Positions 1-11,900 of a DNA stretch of 64,000 nt are shown here, one piece after another. The notes below the pieces were generated by a model. It searched no databases, was not told the origin of the DNA, and saw only the letters and a program-made list of their open reading frames with translations. Source of the DNA: an uncultured Oscillospiraceae bacterium (GTDB taxonomy: Bacteria; Bacillota; Clostridia; Oscillospirales; Oscillospiraceae); contig CATZRD010000002.1 of the NCBI GenBank assembly GCA_958423465.1, positions 1-64,000 of the forward strand, read 5' to 3'. The stretch's first letter is position 1; each line of letters begins with the position of its first letter. The position numbers were made by a program, and so were the translations under genes.

Positions 1-180
1 TCCGCGGCGGGAGCTTTGGTAGCAGCCCTGGTAGCATTCCCGCGGCGCAACATGAGAAGAAGGCGAAAAAGTTATGGAAATAGCAAAAGAAGAAGGGTTT
101 TATACCAAATCGAGGAGAAAATGAAAATGGACGAATCGGTCACACGAACCGCGGGCGTTCCCCGCCGATCTCTTTACTGA
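1..180 (+). CDS. 3' end of an unidentified gene (partial)
   Basis: An open frame enters the window at base 1 and stops at 178-180. The 59 visible residues begin with an Ala/Val/Leu-rich stretch that could be the end of a membrane helix, followed by a very basic Arg/Lys-rich tail. This would fit the cytoplasmic end of a membrane protein. No family is recognised, and a chance frame cannot be excluded because the start lies outside the window. Confidence 0.35.
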   Translation, partial: SAAGALVAALVAFPRRNMRRRRKSYGNSKRRRVLYQIEEKMKMDESVTRTAGVPRRSLY

Positions 181-225
181 AAGCAGGAAAATTTCTAATC
201 AGCGCTATGCAACGGTCGAAATTGC

Positions 226-234
226 TGGTATAAT
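226..234 (+). promoter_or_regulatory. Extended -10 promoter of the SIR2 gene
   Basis: TGGTATAAT at 226-234 is an extended -10 element (TGn plus a perfect TATAAT). It lies about 48 bases before the SIR2-family start at 282. No good -35 box is seen at 16-18 bases upstream, which is common for extended -10 promoters. Confidence 0.5.
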
Positions 235-281
235 AAGTAAAAACCGACAATACTTTGAGATCACACAGGGAGGAGCGCATC

Positions 282-2888
282 ATGAATCTTTCCGCAGACG
301 AGAAACTCTTGATCGAGAGGATGTCCGCGCGCACGCCGGTGCTGGTTCTGGGGGCCGGCTTTTCCATTGGCGCCAAAAACGGGACCGGGAAGCCCCTGAT
401 GACCGGAAGGGAACTGTCTCAGGCCCTGTTTGACAACGTGCTGGCCAAGGGGCGGAAAGTGCGCAAGGAGGACCTGGCGGCATACCGCCAGGAGGCCCAG
501 GACCTCAAGAAAACCTGCGACAATATTGAGCTGGAGGGCCTGAGGGAGCAGCGCAATGCTTTCCTGAAAATACAGTTTGGGACCTGCTTCTGCCCCAAGG
601 ACGATTTTCATATGCTGCTGCGGGAGTATCCGTGGCGATATATCTTCACCCTCAATATTGACGACCTGGTGGAGTACATCTACTCGGACTGTCCCAAAGA
701 GCAGCAGCCTCTGGTCCACGTCAAGCAGTCCTCCACTCTGAGAAGCTCGGCCTCTCTGGAGCTTTACAAGCTCCACGGCTCCGTGTCCCGGCCGGATCTG
801 GGCTATGTGTTCGACTCGGAGGAGTACCGGGCCTATGCCGCCAGCGCCAGCTGGACGCTGACCACCTTTGGACATCAGGCCATGACCAACGACGTGATCT
901 TCCTGGGAACGGAGTTCCAGGAGGAGGACATGCACCTGATGCTCCAGCAGCTGGCCGCCATGGTGGAGGTGGTGCAGCCGCCCCACTACTTTTTCGTTAC
1001 GCCGGAGATTCACGACCGGCGGCTGAGCCGGAAGATCCAGGACAGCAAAAATATGCACTTCATCCCCTGGAAGACAGAGCGCTTCCTCAGGATGGTCAAG
1101 GCGGAGATCGGCGACATCAGCGAGATCCGCCGGAAGATGCGGGACTACGGCATGGTCTTTTACGATGAGCAGTACCCGGCGGCGGACAGGCAGGTCACGC
1201 AGTATATGAGCGAGCTGTATCTTGGGGCGCCGCCCAGGCCTCTGGACTTTTTCAGGGACGTCGATATCCGCCGCCCGGAGCTGGAGGGAAAGGCAAAGGA
1301 GCTGGCGGACAAGGGCGGGCATCACCTGGTGGCTGTTTTCGGGGACGCCTATGTGGGCAAGACCTGCGCGGCCACCCGGCTTGGCGTGGACCTGATGAGC
1401 GTCGGGTATGAGTTTTCTGTGTTCAATCTGCCCTACTCCATGAACGCTACCGCCTATCAGGAACGGATTCTGGAGTATTTGGATGTCCTTCCCCAGGGGG
1501 CCAGGGTGGCCATTCTCGCCGAGAGGATGCCATACTATTACGGCCATGTCAAAAAGATCCTGAACCGCTGCCCACCAAACATCAGCAGCCTGATCTTTAT
1601 CTGCACCGGCAGCTTCCAGGACCACAATTCCAAGAAATATCTGCTGGACTCCTATCCGAACCTGGAGGAAGTCTATATTTCCGAAAAGACCCGGGATGGC
1701 CGGCTGGCCAACAACATATACGATAAGCTGGAGGAGAAGAGCCATCTGAACAAGCTCCGGCACTACGGCAGCACAAAGCGGGAGCGGATCGCCTATATCC
1801 GCCAGCTCAACGACCTGATCGAAGTGCTCTATATCGCCCAGGAGGGACGGCAGTTCGTCACCTATTTTTCGGATCTGATCGAGGAAAAGGCCGACTCTCA
1901 GAACAAGACGGCCTTCCTGCTGCTGTGCACGTTCTGCGCCCTGGATATTCCCGAGCTGCCGGTGACCACCTTCTCCGCCATTCTGGCCTGCTGCGGCCTC
2001 AGCGTAGACATGCGCTCGTTCTGCCAGGAGTACGCGGACCTGATTCGGCGGCAGAATGACCGCGTTACCGCGCGCTGTTCCCGGCTCCTGTGGACTTCGG
2101 CGCAGTCTCAGCTCCATCAAAAGGATATTCTGTCCTGGATCGGCCTTGCCGTGGGGCTTCTGGCCAAAAACCTCACCGAGGGGGAGGAGACGTTCCAGAA
2201 CGAGCTGTTCCAGAAGCTGCTCAAGATCAAAAACCTCCGCCAGTCTCTGTCCATCCCCTGCGGGGAGATTCTGGGCCTGTTCCTGGAGCTGGAGGACGCC
2301 TGTAAGCATTTGAGCTATTACTGGGTGCAGCGGGGGATCCTCCATCGGGATATGGAGCATTTTGAGGAGGCCAACAACGCCTTTTCTGAGGCGTCGGAGA
2401 TCCGCAACAATACGTCCTACCATGTCAAGCACGCTCAGGCGAAAAACTATATGGCCTGGGGCGTCTGGAGCGTCAGAAACGAGCCGCAGCACGCGCAGTA
2501 CTACTTTGACATCGGCAGAGAGCAGCTGGAGACGCTGATCGAGAAGGCGTCCTACCGCTACTTCGCCTATTCCGTCCACACCTATGTGGATATGATGATC
2601 AAGTTCTATCTGGCCTGCGGCACGCCGATTCCCGACGGTACGCTGCGCAATCTGGCTCAGCTTCTGCTCAGGATGCCGGACGCCAGAGATGACAGGCTGT
2701 GCTCCGGCATCATCGCGCGGTTTGTGGACTACTGCCGCGATATCGGCTGGCAGGACGGGGATCTGGAGGAGCTGAAGCGCGCGCGGGGGAAGGATTTCTC
2801 GGGAGGAGCCTGCGGCCTGCCCCTCGATCTCTTCGACAGCGACGACCTGGTGGATACCGGCGACGACGAGATCATTGCCGGCGACTGA
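282..2888 (+). CDS. SIR2-domain / P-loop NTPase protein, probable anti-phage defence
   Basis: This 868-residue protein has a SIR2-like NAD-binding domain at about residues 15-290. Visible motifs are GAGFS (24-28), a TLNIDD motif and the catalytic-type His165 in KLHGS. A P-loop NTPase follows with Walker A GDAYVGKT at 354-361, then a long helical C-terminal part that looks like TPR repeats. SIR2 plus STAND-type NTPase plus a repeat sensor is the plan of known NADase defence proteins (Avs5-like and relatives): the sensor detects phage, the NTPase oligomerises, and SIR2 depletes NAD. The ATG at 282 has an AGGGAGGAG ribosome binding site at 267-275, so the upstream in-frame TTG is unlikely. It stands alone, with its own promoter and terminator. 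The specific defence subtype is inference. Confidence 0.8.
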   Translation: MNLSADEKLLIERMSARTPVLVLGAGFSIGAKNGTGKPLMTGRELSQALFDNVLAKGRKVRKEDLAAYRQEAQDLKKTCDNIELEGLREQRNAFLKIQFGTCFCPKDDFHMLLREYPWRYIFTLNIDDLVEYIYSDCPKEQQPLVHVKQSSTLRSSASLELYKLHGSVSRPDLGYVFDSEEYRAYAASASWTLTTFGHQAMTNDVIFLGTEFQEEDMHLMLQQLAAMVEVVQPPHYFFVTPEIHDRRLSRKIQDSKNMHFIPWKTERFLRMVKAEIGDISEIRRKMRDYGMVFYDEQYPAADRQVTQYMSELYLGAPPRPLDFFRDVDIRRPELEGKAKELADKGGHHLVAVFGDAYVGKTCAATRLGVDLMSVGYEFSVFNLPYSMNATAYQERILEYLDVLPQGARVAILAERMPYYYGHVKKILNRCPPNISSLIFICTGSFQDHNSKKYLLDSYPNLEEVYISEKTRDGRLANNIYDKLEEKSHLNKLRHYGSTKRERIAYIRQLNDLIEVLYIAQEGRQFVTYFSDLIEEKADSQNKTAFLLLCTFCALDIPELPVTTFSAILACCGLSVDMRSFCQEYADLIRRQNDRVTARCSRLLWTSAQSQLHQKDILSWIGLAVGLLAKNLTEGEETFQNELFQKLLKIKNLRQSLSIPCGEILGLFLELEDACKHLSYYWVQRGILHRDMEHFEEANNAFSEASEIRNNTSYHVKHAQAKNYMAWGVWSVRNEPQHAQYYFDIGREQLETLIEKASYRYFAYSVHTYVDMMIKFYLACGTPIPDGTLRNLAQLLLRMPDARDDRLCSGIIARFVDYCRDIGWQDGDLEELKRARGKDFSGGACGLPLDLFDSDDLVDTGDDEIIAGD

Positions 2889-2893
2889 CCGCC

Positions 2894-2936
2894 AAAATCA
2901 AAAGCGGCGTGCTGAAAGCACGCCGCTTTTGATTTT
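2894..2936. terminator. Bidirectional intrinsic terminator
   Basis: A perfect palindrome with 20-base arms and a GAA loop, A-rich on one flank and T-rich on the other. It separates the convergent SIR2 gene and the giant surface protein gene and can end transcription from both sides. Confidence 0.9.
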
Positions 2937-2953
2937 ATGGGGCTTTTGCGCAG

Positions 2954-5900
2954 CTATTTCTGCCAGATCTCGGAAAGGTAGTCCTCACTGATGGTAAAGC
3001 CATGCTCCGTGGCCGCCTCTCCGATCTGATACCATGCCCAGTGGGCGTCCGTCACGTCCGGGAAGGACCGGCCCTCGCCCCGGTCGATGGCCGCCTTGTC
3101 GCACAGCCGGCCCAGCATCCGGTTCACCATGGTAGCCGCCTGGGCCCGGGTGATCTGGTCGTTGGGGCCAAAGAGGTTTCCGCCGTAGCCGCTCACCCAG
3201 CCATAGGCGGCCGCCACATTGATGTACTGGTAGGCCCAGTGGGTCTCCGGCACGTCCGCAAAGCTGGTCCTGGCCGCCGTCGTCTGTTTGGCGAACCGGG
3301 TGGCAATGGCGGAGAACTCCGCTCGGGTGATGGCCCGGTCAGGCTCAAATCTGCCGTTACCCGTGCCGCCGATCATGCCCAGGGAAGCCAGCGCGTGGAC
3401 CGCGTCCGCGTACCAGGCGCTGTCAGGCACATCCTCAAATCTCACGGTGGTGGGGATGTTCTGATCCAGCAGCAGGTTGTAGAACATCTGCGCCACCTCG
3501 GCGCGGGTGATGCTGCCCTCGGGCTTGAAGGTGCTGTCCGCGTACCCCTTCATAAAGGCGATGTGCTTTCTGGTATTCAGGATGGAGGACACGCCGGTAT
3601 CGTCCGGGGTGACCGGCTTCGGCGTGGGCTCCGGGTCCACCGGCGTAGGCACCGGCGTGGGCACGACGATCACCTCCGCCTCCTTGGTGAAGGTCACCAT
3701 CACATAGGTATCCTTCTGGATATCCGGGATGGTGTAGCTGTTCGTGCTGTCCAGCGTCACCTCCGCGCCGTTCACCGTGACCCGATCCAGCTCGTACTCC
3801 CTGTCCACCGTGACGGTGAACTTGAACCTGCCGCCGTAAGGCACCTGGGCGGACGGGGTGATATCGCCGCCGGTCCCGGCCTGGGTATAGACCCAATAGG
3901 TATCCGTGGCAAACACGGCGTACAGAGTGGTGTCGCCGGTGATCGTGATGAACTCATCCTGAATCAGCTCTTTCCCGTCCCGCGTCTGCGACCAGCCGCA
4001 GAACACATAGCCGCCGGCCAGATCATAGGGCTGGAGCGCCCGGATGTTCACCGTGCTGCCCGGCTTGAAGAACATTTCGCTGGGCAGGGTGGCGATCTTC
4101 TCCCTCGTTTTGGCGTCGGCAATGGCGAAGTCCATCTTGCAGTAGACGCCCATCGCCTCCGGCGTGGCCCAGACGGCGTACAGGGTGACGTTATTGCCGC
4201 CCATGAGGAAAGAACTGCCCTCGCTGTACAGGGTCTTGACCCCGCTCAGATTTGTCAGGACCTGCTCATACGGCTCCGTGCTCCAGCCGGCGAAGACGGC
4301 GCCATCTTTGGTCAGACCGCCGCCGCCCAGTACGGTGATGCTGTCGCCGGGCCGGTACTGCCTTTCGTCCATGGGAGGCGTTCCCTCGCCGCCGTTGGGA
4401 TTGTAAGTCACCGTATAGGCGCTGTTCGCCGTCCAAACGGCGTACAGGGTGACGCTTTCAGTGATCGGGAACGTCTGGCCGGGCTGGTAGATCGTATCCG
4501 TATCGTTCAGCTTCCAGCCGCCGAAGACGTACCCCTCCCGGGTGAGGCCGGTCTTGACGGTGACAATGGTGCCGCCCTGGTACGCGGTGTTATCCATGGG
4601 GACGGTGACGTCGTTCTCTGCCCCGTTGGCGTGGTAAGTCACATGGAAGGTGTCCTTCGCTGTCCAAACGGCGTACAGGGTGACGTTGCCGTCAACGGGG
4701 ACAGATGTCCCCTTCTGGTAGGCCGTGCCCTGGCCGTCCGCCTGGGTGTTCCAGCCGCCGAAGGTATACCCCTCCCGGACGGGTTCCCCGGCCATGACCG
4801 CGACGCTCTTCTCCGCTGTCAGGAAGGCGGTGGACTGGATGGCGCTGTCATCGCCGCCGTTGGCCCGATAGAGGACCAGACGGTAGGTGCTGAGCAGCTC
4901 GGTCCTGATCCACATGGGATACAGGTCCGTATCTTTGGTCAGGGTCAGTGTTTCGCCCGCCTGATACAGGCGGCCAATGCTGACGGTGGGGAGGGCCTCC
5001 GGGCTGTCCACGGTTTTCTCCGCTCCCGTCGTCCAGCCCAGGAAGGTGTAGCCCTCCTGGTTCAGATCCGAGCCGCCGGCCACCGTGGCGGTCCCGCCGA
5101 TCTTCACCGTCACAGCCGCCGGCGCATTCCCGGCAGCCAAACCCGCGTGATAGGCCAGCGTTACCGTCCCGGGCGCCGTCCACTGGGCGGTGAGTGTGAC
5201 GTTCTGGGTGATCTTAAACGTATCGCCGGGCTGGTAGGTCGTGGTATCGTTCAGCTTCCAGCCGCCGAAGGTGTGCTCCGCCCGGGTGGGAGCCTTTTCG
5301 ACCGTGACGACCGTTCCGATCAGGTACTGCCTGCTTTCAGGAACGGTAACGCCGTCAGCGCCCGCTATGTAGGTCACGGTGTACCGGTTATCCTCATAGT
5401 CCGGTTTGTTGTTGCCGTTCTCATCCGCGGCCCACAGGGCGTAGAGGGTGGTGTATTTGACGCCGTCAGCCAGCGCCGGCACCGTGTAGAGATCCCCGGC
5501 CTCATAGGCCGTGAGATCGGTTCCCGGGGCCTCCGTCAGCAGGTCCTTCTTTTCCGCCGTCCAGCCCAGGAACACCGCGCCGCCGCGGGTGGGCGGGGCC
5601 TCGCTCAATCTGACCGGCTGCCCGGTCTCGCACTCCTGAGCCGCCGGCGCGCCCACGCCGCCGTTGGCGTCGTAGATCAGCAGGACGTCGCCCTCCAGGA
5701 AATCGGCGATATCGTTGCCGTTCTGATCCACGCCCCACACGGGGTACAGCACAAAGCTGCCGCCGCTGGGCTTGCCCACATAGAAGGCCGCGCCCTCCGC
5801 GTACACGCCGCCCAGCTTCAGGTAGTCGCTGAGGCTGTTCACCGCGTGGGCGGTCTCGCCGTTCGGCGTGGAGGTCCAGCCCATAAAGACGTACGCCGGA

Positions 5901-8900
5901 TCTTTGCTCTGGTACGCCAGGCTCTCGCTGCCCTTGGCCCTGGCTACCGCGCCGATGAGATAGGTCTGCTCATCCTTGGGCGGTTCGCCGGTGGTGTTTG
6001 CGCCCTTGTCGTAGACGACCTTCACAGCCTCCTGCACCACGTCCGCCCGGTTGTCGCCGTCGGTATCATAGCCCCAGACGGCGTGGAGGGTGGTGACGTT
6101 GGTTTCAGGCGTCAGGGTCTGGCCGCCGTAGAACATCTCAGGCAGGTTGTCGCCCTTTTCATAGATCTTTCCGCTGTTGCTCTCCCGCGTCCAGCCGATG
6201 AACAGGACGGGGACGCTCTCCGCGTCCTCCGACGGCGCGGCGTTTGCGTGGGTCATGCCGCTGCCGGAGGCCACGCTGAAGGAGTCCTTGCTGTGGGCGT
6301 CGGCCGGAACCGGAGAACTGCCGCCGTTGGCGTCATACCGCAGGGTGTACTGCATGGGACCTACCGTAAAGCTGGCTGTTCTGGTCCCGGAGTAGTTGCC
6401 CATGCCGGTGATGGTCACGGTGGCATTCGCCCCCGGCTGGACGTTGCCGGTGACGCTGATGGTGTAGTCTCTGCCTTCCTCCAGCTCCGTGCCGCCGTCC
6501 GTGATGGTCAGGTCCTTCGGTATCACCGCGTCGCCGGTGTAGTCCTGCTGGGGGATGGCGGCCACGTCCACGGTGTCGCTGTCAATGGGCTTCGGGCTGA
6601 CCACCACGGTGGTGGAGCCGTAGGCGTATTCCTCGCCATCCAGATACTTGGCATTTACCACATAGGTCCCCGCGTCCGTAGCGGTAAAGGTGTTGCCTGT
6701 CACCACGATTTGCTCGCTTCCGGAGGACGCGTAGCGGATAACGGTAAATACCGCCTGGTCCGTTACCAGCTTGTCCCCCTTTCGCGCGGTCAGTGTGATG
6801 AGATGCCCCTCTGTGCTGTACTCTTTCATATTCGGGTTTGCCTGCACAGCCAGGTAGCTTCCCTTCTTTACCACCTGGAACGGAATCTGGAACATCTTGG
6901 AATAGTTTCCGCCCCTTGCCTTCACTACCGCGTAATATTCGCCGACATCATCATTGGTGATGGGCTGAGCCGTATCCACCGGGGTATCCGATCCTACCTT
7001 GAAATACTGCACCGAGAAATGTTTCTGCGTAAGCGTCTCAGAAGCCCCATTCTTTCGGTAGTAGACCACCGTGGGGATCGGCCAGGTCTGCTCCGTTTCC
7101 GCCTCCACATATTCAACGGTCGCCGCGATTCCCTCTTCCGGGTTTTGCTTCTCATCGCCGATGGCCTTGGGGTTGATGGTCAGCTCCGGGGCCGTGCCGT
7201 CTTTCCACGCCAGCGTATAGTTGCTCCCGGCGGAAAGGGTGCTGCCCTGCTCCGTGAGGGACAGCGTATACTTGCCCGCGTCTTCACCGGATTCTCTCCC
7301 CGGTTTGCCGGTGATGGGGACGGAGATGGGCTGATAGACTTCCTCACCGTCCTTCATGACCGTCTCATACGCCGTCCAGACGTAGTCCGGGTCGATCTCG
7401 CCGTAGGTCTTTTCCGGCGCGCCCAGCTCCACATAAATGGTCTTGGGCTGGATCTGGAAGGGGACCGCCCGGCTGCCCGCGTAGTTGCCCTTGCCCAGCA
7501 GGATGACGGTGGCCGCGCCCGCGTTGGTGTTGTTCATGTAGGTCAGATCGTAGTCCGTGCCGCACTTCAGCGCTGCGGGCTTGTCGCCCAGACCGCCGGT
7601 GGTCAGACCGGCGTAGGTCACGCCCTCGAGGCCCTCGAAGGTGACGGCCTCGCCGGTATAGAGCTGGGGCCCGATGTCCTGCACCGCCACCGGCTGGGTG
7701 CCGCCCTCATCGTTGGCCTCTCCCAGATCCTTCTGCCGGATCTTAAAGACCGCGGTGCCATAGGCGCCCTTGTAGTTGCCCGTGCCGTTGACGTGGATGG
7801 TGTAGGTGCCGGCGCTGACAAACTCCGTGGAGGCGCTGGCGAACTCCTGACTTTCCACCTTGGTCTTGCCGGTGGTGTCGGTATAGCTGTAGGTCATCTT
7901 GTAGTTGCTGCTGTTCAGCACCGCGCCGCCCGCGGTCTTGACAGTGACCTTGGGCCGGTACGGGTCCGCCTTATAGGTGACTTCCGTGCTGTCCAGCTCC
8001 ACCGCCAGCTGCTTGCCGGCGGCCACCACGACAAACTCCCGCTCCACCGCGTTGGTATAGTTGCCGGTGCCGGTGACGACCACCTTGTACTCGCCCACGG
8101 CAATGGGAGCCGCGGACATGGCCGACCAGACCTTCTCCTCCTTCTCCGTGCCGTAGTTCAGGTTCCGGTAATAGGTCAGGGTGTAGTCGGCGCTCTCGTG
8201 GAGCTGCACCGTCCCAAACAGCAGGGAAGCGTAGACCACGTTTTCCAGCGGCGTCACAGGGTAGCCGGTGTACTCCACCTGCTCCCGGCAGTTTACCGTG
8301 ATATCGTCCGCGGCCCGGACCGGGTCCACAACGCGTCCCAGATCGTCCAACTTGGCCAGACTCTTGGGATGGATGGTAAACATGGTATCGCTGGACACGG
8401 TGAGGGTGTAGTTCGGTCCGGCGGTGAGGGTGTTCAGCGCGTAGTAGTAATTGCCTACGTCCTCGCCCTCTGCCCGGAACAGACTGCCGGTGGGATAGCC
8501 CTGTTCCACGTCGTGCTTGAAGAAGCCGGAGGGCTCATCGATATCCCCGTGGGGCTCGCTTTCCTCCCGGTTCGCCCCGCTGCCCACCAGGGTCCTCAGG
8601 TTGGTGGTATAGTCAAATCTCGTGGGAGGCAATTCGCCGTAGACCTTCTCGTTGTATACGCCCTTGACCACCACGGACCGGGGGACCACCCGCATGAAGA
8701 AGTAGCCGTACAGGTCGGGGTTGTCCAGACGGGTCATCTTCACGATGTAAGCGTCCACGTCCAGGACCCGGCCCGCCGCGTTCTCCAGCGCGGTGTCTCC
8801 TCCGCCGGCGGCGTAGTACTCCGCCACCGTCGCGATCTGCACGCTATAGTTGGAGAAGTCCATCTCCAGCTTGTTTTCGGCCCTGGTCTGGGTCTCCTCC

Positions 8901-11900
8901 ACGGTCAGCTCCTGATAGTTCACATAGCCGAACAGATCCGTGGCCTGATAGATGTAGTTGTTGTTGGTGTCGCGGATCGTCAGCGTGGCCCCCGTCGGCA
9001 GCCCCCTGGTTTCGACCTCGACGGTCCAGGTTCCGATATAGTTGCCGCTGGAGCCCGGCGTGAAGATGATCCGGTCCGGCTTGTTTTCGTTCTGCGCGCC
9101 GCCATTCACCTGGAACTTCTGGACGTAATCCGTGCCGGGGGACAGCACCATGCCGTTGTAGGTGAGCACCGCCTTGGGCCGGCTGATGTCCAGGTTGTAG
9201 CTGGGCACGGCGTACTCCACCTTGGGAATGCCCCGTTCCTCGCTGCTGTCGCTGTTATCCAGATTCTTGGGGGCTACGATGAAGCGTACCGTGGCGGTGG
9301 ACGGCTCCTCCGTGCTCCCGGCGTAGTTGCCCTTGCCGGCCACGGTGATGACGTATTCGCCCGCGTTGAGGATCAGGCCCGTGGCCACGTCGCCCCGCTT
9401 GATGGACACCGTGTAGTCCCGGCCCTCCACCAGCGTCTCGCCGTCGGTGCCCGTGACGGTCAGCTTGGGGTCGATGATCTTGCCGGTATAGATCGCCGAG
9501 CCGGTTTCCGCGGTTACGCCGGCAATGGCGTGGCGGGTGATATAGATGGCGCCGATGGCCACATATTCGCCGCTCTGGTCCGTTGCCACCAGCACGTGAC
9601 GGCCGGAATCCCGGGCCGGCTCGTCGGGCAGGCCCACCTGGAGGGTGTACTGGGAGGCTTTCAGCCGGTCCCCGGCCCCGCCGCTCTCCGCCTTCCTGAC
9701 CACCTGGAGCTTGTCATACTTGGACCCTGTGTAGGTGCTGTCGTACTCCTTCACGGCGCCGTCGGTATAGATGCTTCCGCTGTAGGGCACGCTCAGGGGT
9801 TCGCCGGTCCATGTGCCGTCCCCGTCGTTGTCCGTCTGGATCTCCATGGTCAGCGGATGCTTGGTGATCAGCAGGGCCTGATGCCCGGCGGCGGTGGCGC
9901 TGTAATTGGCGTCCGCCGTAAGCGCGCTCCCGACCAAAGTTTGGGTCACGGCGTTGCTGTTGTTGCCGTCGTAGGGGTGTACCTCGATGCTGTACAGCCC
10001 CTGGGCGCAGGGCCAGCCCTCCGCGTCCACCTTGGCGCTGCTGTCGGCGGGGACGAAGGTGTAGACCGCCTGGGTCCAATCCAGCTTGTTATCGTAGGCG
10101 TCGGTGATCGTCATGCGTGAAACGATATCCTTCAGCGCTGCAATGACCGCCTGCTGGTCGGTGTCCACCTTCTGGATGACCACGCTGTTGGTCATCTCCG
10201 TGTTCAGCCGCCCGGCGTAGGGGGTGATGGTAAAGACCTGGCCCTTCCAGCCGGAGACCCCGGTATAGTTGACGCTGGGGGTATCGCCCTGGTCAACGGC
10301 GGCCACCTCCACCGAGTACAGGCCCGCGTCCTGCCCGTCGATCTTGGCAACGTGCTTGGTATACTGGTCATCCTGGGGGCCATACCAGCTGCCGGTGGCG
10401 GTATAGTACCAATCGTCAGCGTAGTAGTAGGGGCCCTCCTTATTGCCAAACCCGTCCTCGATGTACAAAGCTGTGGTGCCGTTATCCACTGTGGTCAGCT
10501 TCCGGTAGTAGTTCTGCAGGTCGTCGCCGCTGGTGAGGTTCAGGTTGGTGTAGGCGTCCCGGACCCGGACAGTGCCCGCCCGGGAGGTGTTCTTGTTTGC
10601 CGCGCCCTTTGCGCCGATGTACCCGGCGCTGCCCGGCGTCACCGAGACGATGACCACCGAGGGGTGGCTCAGATTCTTTTTGTTGATGGTGAGCTTGCTC
10701 AGGCCGCTCATGTAGGAGAACCCGTCGTCGGCCCGCTGGTTGCTGCGCACCTTCCAGTAGTCGGAGTAGGCGGCGGCGTACTCTCCGTCGCCGGTAAAGG
10801 ACCCGGTGAGGTAGTAGGGCTCGCTGCCCGCCGGGAACACCGGGTTGGCGTCGGTGCCGGTGTAGACGTAGCCCTCAACATCTGCATTGACGGTCTGGGT
10901 CCGGGCGGTGAGGACCCGGTTCTTCTGGCCGTCCACCACCTGGGCCATGGTCACCGTGACCACGCCGGTGAGGCTGGTCAGTTTGTGGCCGTAGGCGTCC
11001 TGGATCTGGGTGACGATGGCCAGGGGATGCCCGTCGTCATCATTCGCGTCGTTGTTGTAGCCGTAGTCCCGGGTGTACAGATAGTAGACCGGGTAATAGG
11101 GGCCATCCGGATTGTCGTTGTCGGCGGGTTCCTTGGCCTCGCCGGTGTTCTGATCGATCTCCTCCTCTGTGCGGACGTTCCACTGTTCCCCCTCTTCCTG
11201 TGTGTCATGCTTGAGGCAGATCAGCCGGGGGATCACGTCGCGGATCCGGGGGTACAGGTAGCCGTCGGTGCCGATGAACCAGTTGGGCCCGTCGTCGCCG
11301 GTTTCGTCCGTCATGTTCGTATCGCACAGCTCAAAGTGGCTGCGCAGGTTGTGGCCGGAGAGGCTGGCCGCCCGGCCGGACGAGCCGCGGATGACCTGAC
11401 GGTTGCTGTTGGTTCCGCTGTCGTGGTTCAGCGCGCCCAGGTCCAGATAGAGTTTCGCCGCGGGTACCGCGCCGGGCAGGCCGCTGTATTCGCTCCACTC
11501 TTTGGGCTCCAGCGCGGTGACGCAGGCCTCATTGCCGCTGAGCAGCACCTTCCCCGCGTGGCTGGTCTGGCTCAGCTCCAGCGTGCCGCCCTTGTAGATG
11601 ATGTCCTTTTCCACCGTCACGGCGTAGGCGCTGTCTGGGAAGTGCAGCGTAACGTTGTCCAGAGTCAGGGCGCCGGTCCCGTTCACGGTGAACTGGCTCT
11701 CCGCAGCCGTGGCCGTGCCGCCAAAAATCTCGCCGCCGGTGGCGCCGCTGTTTTGCAGCGTCAGGTGATAGCTGTCCAGCGTCTGGGCGGTCATCTTCTG
11801 GAGGTCCAGGCTGTAGCCGTTCAGGTCAAAGACCACGTTGGCTCCGGCGGGGGCGGGCATATCGGCGTTCGCCGGAGCGCTGTCCTCGCCGTAGTAGTAC

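Noticed and set aside
261..2579. A 772-codon open frame on the minus strand opposite the SIR2 gene
   Set aside because: It is antisense to clear SIR2 and P-loop motifs and has no start signal or domain.
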